A stretch of 64,000 bases of DNA from Rebecca billardiae RCC1528 (lineage: Eukaryota > Haptophyta), in NCBI GenBank assembly GCA_965240325.2, contig OZ251222.1, positions 3,658,001 to 3,722,000 of the forward strand. The letters run 5' to 3'. Shown in pieces: positions 44,452-53,247 of this stretch. The stretch's first letter is position 1, and the number at the start of each line of letters is the position of its first letter. The notes beneath the pieces were generated by a model. The model had not been told where the DNA came from, searched no databases, and saw only the letters and a program-made list of their open reading frames with translations. A program made the translations under genes and the position numbers.

Positions 44452-45579
44452 CTACAACGGCCTCGTCATGGGCCCACGCATCCCTGGCACAGTGGACGAC
44501 GCGGCGTCGACGACGCGCCGCGGGCCCCCGTACCCGAGCCACAGCCGCGACCGGTCGCAGTCCACCGTGAGCGCGCGCCCCTCGAGGAAGCTCAGCCCGA
44601 GCACGAGCAGGTGGCCGTCAAACCCCGGCCACGGCAGCGCACCGATCGGCGTGGTCGGCGTCGGCCGGTCGGCGGAGACGAGCGCGCGGCCGCGGCGCGC
44701 GGTGGGCAGCTCGACGTCGACGGTGCCCGTCCACGGCGCCGGCGCGCCGCCGACGTACTTCGCGAGCGCCGCGTCCCACAGCCCGCACGACATGGCGAGG
44801 CCCGTCGTGCCGCTGTCCCAGATGGCGTACACCGGCTTGCCGTCGGCCGGCTCGAGCGGCGCGCCGTTCACGCGCACGGCGGAGACGCGCGTGGCGTAGT
44901 GCTCGACGGGCGAGCCGAAGGGGCGGAGGTCAACGAGCGGCAGCGCGTCCGCGTCGGCGGGCACGAGCGGCGCCGCCGACATGTCGAGCCTCGGCGCGTC
45001 GCGGCGGCGCAGGTCGATGCGGAAGGACTGGAACGGCGTCTGCGAGAGGAAGGTCGGGCGGATGCCCTCGGCCTCGCGCTTGACGAGGCCGAGGAAGACG
45101 CCGCCCGGCCGGCCGACGAGCTCGTCCGAGAGTACGCCGAACGTCATGTCCTCCTGCCACGCCTTGCCCCGCTCGCCCAGCCCGACCGAGCCGCGGCGCC
45201 ACTGCACGCCGCCCTCGCGGCCGGCAAAGCGCTCAAAGGTGTCCGCCAGCCCGCTCGGGGCGCCCTGCCCGCTGTAGCAGCCCCAGCGCCGCGTGCACGA
45301 GCCGGCGACGGTGATGAAGGGCGAGCCCGTGTCCACCACCGCGCGGAACGGGTTGCCGTCCACGCGGAACACCGTGCAGTACGAGCCGCCGCAGTCGGTG
45401 AGCGGGATGGACACGACGCCCGCCGGCCGGCGCGCCCGGCCAGTGGGCGGCGAGAGCGCGCGCGTCTCGTGGGGGAGGCCGATGCACGCCGACGACGCCA
45501 GAACCGCGCGCGACACCACCTGGCGCCGCCCCTCGAGCACGCTGAGCAGCACGACGACGCTCGCGGCGTACGCGTGCAT
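44452..45579 (-). CDS. Pepsin-like (A1) aspartic protease
   Basis: A 375-residue intronless gene starting at the ATG at 45579-45577. Both lobes of a eukaryotic aspartyl protease are visible: the first catalytic motif AVVDTGSPFITVAGSC (Asp83) and the second AIWDSGTTGLAMS (Asp255). The usual C-terminal strands follow (LLVLGLSFLEGRALTVDCDR, SRLWLGYG). The flap region is not obvious, and the enzyme is short between the two lobes. The N-terminus (MHAYAASVVVLLSVL) can act as a signal peptide or anchor, so secretory or vacuolar location is likely. Paired Cys around the first active site (CTRRWGC) are typical of A1 enzymes. Its 5' end lies ~85 bp from the repeat cluster. Confidence 0.88.
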   Translation of the reverse strand: MHAYAASVVVLLSVLEGRRQVVSRAVLASSACIGLPHETRALSPPTGRARRPAGVVSIPLTDCGGSYCTVFRVDGNPFRAVVDTGSPFITVAGSCTRRWGCYSGQGAPSGLADTFERFAGREGGVQWRRGSVGLGERGKAWQEDMTFGVLSDELVGRPGGVFLGLVKREAEGIRPTFLSQTPFQSFRIDLRRRDAPRLDMSAAPLVPADADALPLVDLRPFGSPVEHYATRVSAVRVNGAPLEPADGKPVYAIWDSGTTGLAMSCGLWDAALAKYVGGAPAPWTGTVDVELPTARRGRALVSADRPTPTTPIGALPWPGFDGHLLVLGLSFLEGRALTVDCDRSRLWLGYGGPRRVVDAASSTVPGMRGPMTRPL

Positions 45580-45675
45580 GGCGGACCGCCGCTGGCCCCC
45601 CCCCCCGCACGCCGCCGTCGGATAGAGCTCTCAAGTTACCGGATCATTGGCCCGGACCGCACTTTTTCTTTCTCT

Positions 45676-45796
45676 ATAACCGCGCGCGCGTCGCGCTCCT
45701 TCTGGCGATCCGGTGTTTACGATAGGCGGATGCAGGGGTTGCCTGGGGCCGCCAGTCGCCACGGGGGGGGGCAGGGCGGCGAGGCAGCGCCCGCCC
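45676..45796. repeat. Repeat C, copy 1
   Basis: A ~121-bp unit starting ATAACCGCGCGCGCGTCGCG and including GGTGTTTACGATAGGCGGAT, a poly-G run and GCGAGGCAGCGCCCGCCC. It recurs nearly exactly at 46342-46463. Confidence 0.9.
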
Positions 45797-45880
45797 GGCA
45801 GCACATCGCCCCCCCCGTGGACGCTGACTCAAGCCGCACCCACCCCAGCGCGGCGATCCCACGCCAGGGAGGGCGGGCGG

Positions 45881-46341
45881 GAGGCGGAGGAGCGCCGCTG
45901 GCTGTCCGTGAGTGTGCCGGCGCCGCCGCGGCCTGCCGCCCGGGGGCCCCGGGCCCGGGCGGGGCCGCTGTGCTCAGGCGTCGGCCGGGGCAGGGTGCGC
46001 CGGGGGGCAGTCGCGGCGGAAGCGGTCGGCTGCACGACGTGGGCTGCCCTGACCGGCCCCGAAGGTGCGCCTGTCACGCCGAGGGTCGGCCCTCCTGCAG
46101 GTACGCTCACTTTCCGCTTGGTACCCGCGCCGCAAAGGCGAGCTGCTTCCGACTCACATCTCGTCACCGTGCGGTCACTCCGGCGATGCCGCTGCGAGCG
46201 CCGAGCCCGCGTCCGGCCAGGTATACGCCCACCTAGCGGGGAGGGGCACGGGCGGCGGCGGAGCAGCGACGCGGCAGTCATAACGCGATAACCGCCGCGG
46301 ACTGCCAAACCCACCACTCCCGTCGCGTCGGCCATCGCCCC
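45881..46341. repeat. 461-bp direct repeat D, copy 1
   Basis: By eye, every base from GAGGCGGAGGAGCGCCGCTG to GTCGGCCATCGCCCC is identical to 49833-50293, at a constant offset of 3952 bp with no indel. The unit has no convincing coding frame and its ends are not TG...CA. Repeat C abuts its right end directly. Confidence 0.95.
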
Positions 46342-46463
46342 ATAACCGCGCGCGCGTCGCGCTCCTTCTGGCGATCCGGTGTTTACGATAGGCGGATGCA
46401 GGGGTTGCCTGGGGCCGCCAGTCGCCACGGGGGGGGGGCAGGGCGGCGAGGCAGCGCCCGCCC
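46342..46463. repeat. Repeat C, copy 2
   Basis: Second copy of the 45676-45796 unit, joined without gap to the right end of the 461-bp repeat. Downstream (46464-47650) is GC-rich degenerate repeat sequence with words of the 163-bp tandem (46889-47060), GCGCGCGCATGATGATCGGCG motifs (47020-47200) and GCTCGAGCGAAGCAGGAGGT-like motifs shared with 49.0-49.8 kb. Confidence 0.9.
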
Positions 46464-47654
46464 AAAGAGGCGCAGCGCCAGGCGCCACGCCGGCGTGGCC
46501 GGCGTCGGCCGGCGCGGCCGAGGCCAGGCCCGGCCCCGACCCCCAGAGGCGCAGCGCCCTGCCCACCACCACGCCGCACGCCGCCGGTGTGAGGCCGCGG
46601 AGCGGCGGACTGGGTGCCCCCCCCCCCTCCCCCCCAGCGCTCAGCCCCTGCCAGAGGTCGCCGAGAGCCCGCAGCGACCGGCGGACCACAGGACCACTGG
46701 CGTAACCCGCCCGTCGTCGCGCGCCGGCACAGGCCAGGCGAAGCGCTGCAGGTGACCCGCAGGCCACGCCGTCCACTTGCCCGACGAAACCGCCCAGCAG
46801 CACGCGCGCACCGCCGCCGCCGCCGCCGGCCGGCGAGAGCGCATGCGCCCGAGCCGTCGCGGAACACACCCGAGCCGACATGAGGCGCAGGTATCGACGT
46901 CGGCTTGCCGACAACGTCGTCAACCACGCGCCTGCAGACCGCACGAGCGCCCGTGAAAGCGCGCCGAAAAGGGGCGTGCGAGGTGACGCGCACGGTGCGC
47001 GAATGGTGATGGCCGTGCGGCGCACGAATGACGATCGGTGCGCGCGCACGATGAGCGGCGCACGCGCGGGCGGATCGGAGCGCGCGCATGATAAACGGCG
47101 CATGATACTCGGCGCGCGCGCATGACGGCGCGCGCGCATGATGATCGGCGCTGGTCGGTGCGCGCGCATGATGATCGTCACGCGATGATCGGCGCGCGCG
47201 CATGACCATGCGCGCGCGTGACGAATTCGCCGCAACGGCTCGCGCGAGAGGCACAAGGCGATTGACGATGAACGCGACCACGTTCGAGCGCTCGAGCGAA
47301 GCAGGAGGTGATGAGTGAGGAAGATGGCACAGGAATGGGAGAGGAACGCGTGGCGCGTGGCGGGAAGGGCCAGGCACGCTCGGCGTGAGGAAAGGAACGC
47401 GCGTAGAAACGGAACGGAACGGAAAGCAGCGGTTCGAGCGATAGACAGGAGGTGATTGACGACGATGAGCGCGTGCGCGCTCGAGCGACGCAGAAGGTGA
47501 CGAGCGAGGAAGACCAAGGCCAGGTGAAAGCGCCGCAGGTGGCCAGCGGGCCACGTCGCTTTTCGCGCCCGAAAACGCCCAGCAGCGCGCGCGCCCCGCT
47601 GCAGTGGCAGCCGACCGGCGAGAGCTGCATCCGCCAGAGCCGCCACGCGGCGCA

Positions 47655-47983
47655 GGTATCAACGCCGGCCCGCCGACAACGTCGTCCCCGACACCCCGGC
47701 CACAGACACCACGTACACCCATGTAAGCGCGCCGAAAGGTGCGCGCGAGGATGGCGCACTCGGCACCCGAATGATGATGATGGTTGCGCGGAGCACGAAT
47801 GATGATCGGCGCGCGCGGGTATCAACGCCAGCCCGCCGACGACGTCGTCCCCCACGCCCCGGCCACAGACACCACGTACGCCCATGTAAGCGCGCCGAAA
47901 GGTGTGTGCGATGATGGCACGCTCGGCACCCGGATGATGATGCGATGGTTACGCTGAGCACGAAGTGATGATCGGCGCGCGCA
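47655..47983. repeat. 163-bp tandem repeat, two good copies
   Basis: Copy 1 (47655-47817) and copy 2 (47818-~47983) both begin GGTATCAACGCC, share CCCCGGCCACAGACACCACG and ATGTAAGCGCGCCGAAAGGT, and end in GATGATCGGCGCGCGC. A third, degraded copy is at 46889-47060. Confidence 0.85.
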
Positions 47984-48020
47984 CATGATGATGATCGGCG
48001 CGCGCGCATGAGAAGACAGG

Positions 48021-48680
48021 TGCGAGTGACGCGCGGAGAAGATGCGCGCGGAGACGATAGGCGCGGAGGACATAGGCGCAAGTAACGCGCGGAGGAGATA
48101 GGCGCAAGTAACGCGCGGAGAAGATAGGCGCAAGTAACGCGCGGAGAAGATATAGTAGGCGCAAGTAACGCGCGGAGACAGGCGCAAGTAACGCGCGGAG
48201 AAGATAGGCGCAAGTAAACGCGCGGAGAAGATATAGTAGGCGCAAGTAACGCGCGGAGACAGGCGCAAGTAACGCGCGGAGAAGATAGGCGCAAGTAACG
48301 CGCGGAGAAGATATAGTAGGCGCAAGTAACGCGCGGAGACAGGCGCAAGTAACGCGCGGAGAAGATAGGCGCAAGTAAACGCGCGGAGAAGATATAGTAG
48401 GCGCAAGTAACGCGCGGAGACAGGCGCAAGTAACGCGCGGAGAAGTAGATAGTATAGGCGCAAGTAACGCGCGGAGGAGGTATAGGCGCAAGTGACGCGC
48501 GGAGACAGGCGCAAGTAACGCGTGGGGAAGTAGATATAGTAGGCGCAAGTAACGCGCGGAGAAGTAGATGGGCGCAAGTGACGCGCGGAGACAGGCGCAA
48601 GTAACGCGCGGAGAAGTAGATAGTAGGCGCAAGTAACGCGCGGAGATGAGATAGGCGCAAGTGACGCGCGGAGAAGATAG
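48021..48680. repeat. Minisatellite, ~22 units with ~80-bp higher-order period
   Basis: The core GGCGCAAGTAACGCGCGGAG is repeated about 22 times between 48070 and 48680. It is joined by three alternating linkers (ACA, AAGATA and AAGATATAGTA), giving units of 23-31 bp. Between 48120 and 48425 the linkers recur in fixed order, so a three-unit block of 80-81 bp repeats about four times. Later units diverge (AGTGACG, AGAAGTAGATA). Confidence 0.95.
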
Positions 48681-48727
48681 GGTGCGCACACGATGATCGG
48701 CGCATGATGATCGGCGCGCGCGCGAGG

Positions 48728-48806
48728 GATAGACAGATAGACAGATAGACAGATAGACAGATAGACAGATAGACAGATAGATAGACAGATAGATAGACAG
48801 ATAGAC
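48728..48806. repeat. GATA/GACA tetranucleotide microsatellite
   Basis: A continuous run of GATAGACA units with two GATAGATAGACA variants, directly after the minisatellite. Confidence 0.95.
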
Positions 48807-48829
48807 GCGCGAGTGAGCGACGGCGAGCT

Positions 48830-49832
48830 GTAGAGAAGGGTGAGTCGTGCGGCGGCGAGTGGCGGCGGCGTGCTTGCAGCGCGGCAGCGGCGTGCGGCGA
48901 GCGCGAACACGCGGAGCGCGCGCGGCTCCGCTGTTGCGCCCCGAGGGGCCCGCGCCGAAGAAGCGCGCTCGCTCGAGCGGGGGGCAGATCGAAGGTGATG
49001 AAGCGCGCGGTTCCGCTCAAGCGAAGTAGAAGGTGATGAGCGACGAGTGTGCCCGACGGACGACAGCGCAACGACACCTCACGCGCCGCCCCGCCGGCCG
49101 CCCAACAGATGGCCGAGAACGGGACGCCGAAGTAGCATGTGTGCGCTCACTGCCCGCGCCGCCGACATGCGCTCCAGCTCGGACGAAGGGCAGAAGGTGT
49201 TGTTGAGCGCGCCCCCGCGAGCGCGCAGCAGCTGGTGAGGAGCGTGTTGTTGAGTACGCCCCCGCGAGCGCGCAGCAGCTGGTGAGGAGCGTGGAGCGTG
49301 CCCGACACACGCCCGCTGGCGCCGCCCCGCCGTGCGCCCAGCCGCCGGACGCTGCCGATGGACGCAGAAGCAGCATGGATGCGCACGAGTCTCGTCCAGC
49401 GCCAAAATGCGCTCGCGCGCGAGCGAGGCAGACAGCGCCGAGCGCGCCCACGCTCGAGCGAAGCAGGTGGAGATGAGCGAGGAGCGCGCACGACGGACGG
49501 CAGCGCACCGGCACCTCACTTACCACCCCGATGTGCGTCCCCGATGTGCGCCCGGCCACCGGACGCCTCAGAAGGACACCCAGCACAAGCGTGGTCGCGC
49601 ACGAGCGGATGAGAGAAGCAGAAGGCGCTGAGCGTTCCCCTCGAGCAAAGCAGTGGGCCATGAGGAGGAGGGAGCACGACGGACGGCAGTGCCCAGCACC
49701 TCGCGCTCCGCCTCGCAGTGCGCACGACCGTCGGATGCCGCCGCAGAAGGACGCCGAAGCAGCATCGTGAGAGTTCGAGCGTGATGCACGCGCACCACGC
49801 CAGGGGGGGACAACGAGGAACGGGGAGCGAAG
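48830..49832. repeat. Degenerate ~180-bp repeats plus a 47-bp tandem pair
   Basis: Recurrent motifs GCTCGAGCGAAGCAG...GATGAGCGA and ACGACGGACGGCAGCGCACC appear near 49014, 49451 and 49638, spaced about 190-440 bp, indicating old tandem units. 49197-49243 and 49244-49290 are a near-perfect 47-bp tandem (GTGTTGTTGAG...GTGAGGAGC). No reliable gene is seen. Confidence 0.7.
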
Positions 49833-50293
49833 GAGGCGGAGGAGCGCCGCTGGCTGTCCGTGAGTGTGCCGGCGCCGCCGCGGCCTGCCGCCCGGGGGCC
49901 CCGGGCCCGGGCGGGGCCGCTGTGCTCAGGCGTCGGCCGGGGCAGGGTGCGCCGGGGGGCAGTCGCGGCGGAAGCGGTCGGCTGCACGACGTGGGCTGCC
50001 CTGACCGGCCCCGAAGGTGCGCCTGTCACGCCGAGGGTCGGCCCTCCTGCAGGTACGCTCACTTTCCGCTTGGTACCCGCGCCGCAAAGGCGAGCTGCTT
50101 CCGACTCACATCTCGTCACCGTGCGGTCACTCCGGCGATGCCGCTGCGAGCGCCGAGCCCGCGTCCGGCCAGGTATACGCCCACCTAGCGGGGAGGGGCA
50201 CGGGCGGCGGCGGAGCAGCGACGCGGCAGTCATAACGCGATAACCGCCGCGGACTGCCAAACCCACCACTCCCGTCGCGTCGGCCATCGCCCC
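49833..50293. repeat. 461-bp direct repeat D, copy 2
   Basis: Identical by eye to 45881-46341. It ends 50 bp before the start codon of the XPA-C-like gene, so this copy must supply most of that gene's proximal promoter or 5' UTR unless transcription begins within the last 50 bp. Confidence 0.95.
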
Positions 50294-50343
50294 GAGTTTG
50301 CGGGCCAACGGTCGCCAACTCAGGACCGCCCATCGACCACACG

Positions 50344-51337
50344 ATGGACGAGATCAAATGGCCCGCGGGCACCGACGGCCACTCGCGGCGGATCCTGTCG
50401 GGCGAGGCGAAGAAGCTCTTCTTCCTCGACGCGGCGGACTTGCGCGAGATCGGAGGTGAGTCCTTCGGCGGCTGGAGCCGCGCCACTTTCTATTCTGTCG
50501 GCTCGCTCAAGGCGTGTGCGCTGCGCAAGTATGGCGCGGCCACGCTGGCCAAGAAGTACGAGCGGCGGGCGAAGCGCGAGGAGGGGGTGCAGCAGATGCG
50601 GCACGCGACCGAGGCGCCCGCGTGCGCGTCGGGCGTGATCGACCTCACCGCTCCGTCGCCTTCCCGCCAGCCGCTCGCGCCGGGCACCGCGGCGAACGCG
50701 GCACAGGCCGACCCCGTGCGCGTGCGCGCGGCGCTGCTGAAGATGCTGAAGAAGCACATGGGCTTCGCCGAGTCGGGTGGGCCGGGCGACTCGAAATTCA
50801 CCATGCCTCTGATCGACAAGGCCACATTCGCCGCGCTCATCTGGCGCGGCGCCGACCCGACGCTGAGCAGTCTCGTGAAGCGCGGCGCGTGGTACCAGTA
50901 CTGCATCGGCTACGAGGACGTGCCGCGCTTCCTCGGCCTCGGCGCAGGCGGGAGCGCCATCTTCCCCGTGCGCTGGAGCCCCATGGAGGACCTGGACCAG
51001 GAGGTGGGCGCCATCTCGCTTGGCTGGAAGGAGTGCAGCGAGGAGCTCAACGTCTACGCACCGTGCTCATGGGGCGGGGAGGGCAGGTGTGCGCGCTCGC
51101 GCGGCGCTGGCTGTGAGACAACAGGCGTGCCACAGCCCGCGCGGGCGCCCACATCGACCTGCCAAGGCTCGCTTTGCGTGCGCGTGTACATCGCGCCAAC
51201 ACGCAGCCTCGAGGCCGCCGTGCCCCCTGCCCCATCCCCACCGCGCCACGCTCGCCCGCCACAGCTCGTACGATGACATCGTGACTGGCCAGCCGCCCAT
51301 CGGCAAAAAGTTCCGCTCCCTCGAGGGCGGGGCGTGA
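50344..51337 (+). CDS. XPA-C-like domain protein (2 exons)
   Basis: The exons are 50344-51086 and 51265-51337, 271 residues. The 178-nt intron has a GTGTGC donor and CCACAG acceptor; the join gives CSWGGEG-SSYDDIVTGQPPIG. The N-terminal ~75 residues resemble the C-terminal DNA-binding subdomain of XPA: AKKLFFLDAADLREIG, then YSVGSLKACALRKYG and LAKKYERRAKREE, with no zinc finger before it. Such zinc-finger-less XPA-C-like modules occur in assorted eukaryotic nuclear proteins. The remainder (LLKMLKKHMGF, KFTMPLIDKATFAALIWRG, GAWYQYCIGYEDVPRFLGLG) is globular and unrecognised. A DNA-binding or nuclear role is plausible but unproven. Confidence 0.78.
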
Positions 51338-51915
51338 CGTCGACGGGCTGCCGCTTCTAGCAGCACCCCCTCCGACCAGCCGCCGAGCCGTCCTCGTCCA
51401 CCTGACCACCCGGTCGAGCAGCACTGGTCGGGCCCTTACCTGAAAAACGGGCGGGGACCGGCGTCCGGGCGGCGCGGGACCGGGACGGCATTCGCCTGAT
51501 GCTGCTCTTAAAGTGCTCTGCTCAACTCTGTCTCTATCATCAATGGTGTACTCCGACTCGTTCGGCGGGATCTGCATGCTGCATGCCAGCATGGCCCATG
51601 CACTCATGCAGGCATGCTGGCCGTCCAGGACCAGGGATGAGGGATTCGGGCTGGCGTCCGCGTAACTTACTACTACGCGAGTCTAGTTATAATTAGTCTA
51701 TCTAGTATAGTAGTACTCCACTAGGCACTACTCGTGACGACTGACAGTGACCGCACACTGCTATTCGATTGTATGACGAGGATACAGTCGTATAGTAGTA
51801 CTGCTGACAGTGAGTGAGTGCTGACTACTTTGCATGACGATGACCGCGCAATAAAATAAATTAATAACGACTACGACGCGCGCGATATGGACCGCAATAA
51901 GTGATGCATATGTTA
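51338..51915. other. Convergent intergenic gap
   Basis: 578 bp with AT-richer parts (51660-51900) and no gene-like frame. It holds the 3' ends of the XPA-C-like (+) and EF-hand/LRR/SAM (-) genes. Confidence 0.6.
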
Positions 51916-53216
51916 CTACACGAGAAGGTGCGGCTGCAACGCGAGCGGCAGCGACAGCGTCTTGATGTGCACCTCGAGGGCGGACGGCGGCACCCCTGCC
52001 GGCTGGTCCTCCTGCACGGCGCGCGTGGCAGTGGCAGCGCAGGGGCGGCGGGGGCGCGCGGCGCGCGTCGACGCCGGCCCGGAAGGCGACGGAGGCGTGG
52101 GGCGTCGGCTCGTGAGCGCGGCCGTACGGCTCAGCGTGCGCGCGCTGCCGGGCCGTGCCGGGCCGAGCGCGCGCGGCGGGTGTCGCGCGCCGCCCGCGCT
52201 CCGCGCGCGCGCGCACCAGGGATTGACTCGCCGAGCCGAGGCCGGGCACGCGGTGCGGCCGCCCCGCCGCGCCCGTGGGCGAGGGCACGAGCGTGCCCTG
52301 CACCATCGCGCGCACCGCCGCGATCTTGGGGTGCGGCACCGGCCCGCCCATGTGCGCGAGCATCTCGCTCAGGTCGGGAGCGGGCCGGCGGCGGCGCGGC
52401 GAGGACGAGGCGGCGCGGCGCGGTGGCTCCCAGTGCGTTCGCTCGGTGTACTTGCGGGGCATCCCCGTGATCGGCGCGAGCTTGTGCCGGATGTACGGCC
52501 GCGCGCGCAGCTCGAGCGGGGGCGCGAGCTTCGAGGGCGGCAGCTGCGTCTGCCCAAAGATCTCCCGCGGCAGCCCGCCCACCGGGTACTTTGCGGCGAG
52601 CTCGCGGTCGGAGCCGCTGACGGAGCGGCGGCGCGCGGCGGCCGCCGCGTTCGCCGCGGCCTCGGCGGCGGCCTCCGCCTCGGCGCTCGCCGCGTCCATC
52701 TCGTGCGCGCCCTTGACGGCCGCGTGCCACTGCTGCCAGCGCTCCCTCGCCTCCGCCACCTCCGCCTGCTTCTCAAACGCCAGCTGCACCTGAGGCGCCG
52801 GGGCAGGCCGTTACAGGCCGTTACGGGCCGTTACGGGCCGTTACAGGCCGTGACAGGCCGTTACGGAGGCGGGAAGGAGGGGAGGAGGGGTGAGCGGCGG
52901 TGTGCGTGTGTGTGCGCGCGTGTGTGCCGCGGGCGGGGGGCGAGGGGGCGCACGGCGCGGCGCCCGCGCGCACCGAGCGTATGCGGTCGAGCAGCATCTT
53001 CTGGTGGCTGAAGTCCCTCACGCCCAGCTGGCCGAGCTGCGCGGACGAGACGGACAGCAGCCGCGCGCCCGAGCTGCAGTTGGCGCCGATGGCGTCGGCG
53101 TACTGCGCGAGCCCGACGTTCTTGACGAAGCGGCGCACGTCGGCCGCGCTCCACTCCTCGGGGCGCACCTCCGTGCCGTGCGGCGCGAGGTCGCGGAACA
53201 CCCACTGCCTGCTCGC

Positions 53217-53247
<31 letters not shown>

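Noticed and set aside
45829-47722. Minus-strand frames of 605 and 515 codons across the repeat cluster
   Set aside because: They run through the 461-bp and 121-bp repeats and degenerate satellites without any recognisable domain; the composition reflects repeats and GC bias.
48021-48680. CRISPR-like array
   Set aside because: The units are nearly identical head-to-tail with 3-11-bp linkers instead of unique ~30-bp spacers, and the context is eukaryotic; it is a minisatellite.
45881-50293. LTR retrotransposon with 461-bp LTRs
   Set aside because: There are no gag/pol-like frames, no primer-binding site or polypurine tract that I could recognise, repeat ends not TG...CA, and the interior consists of tandem satellites.
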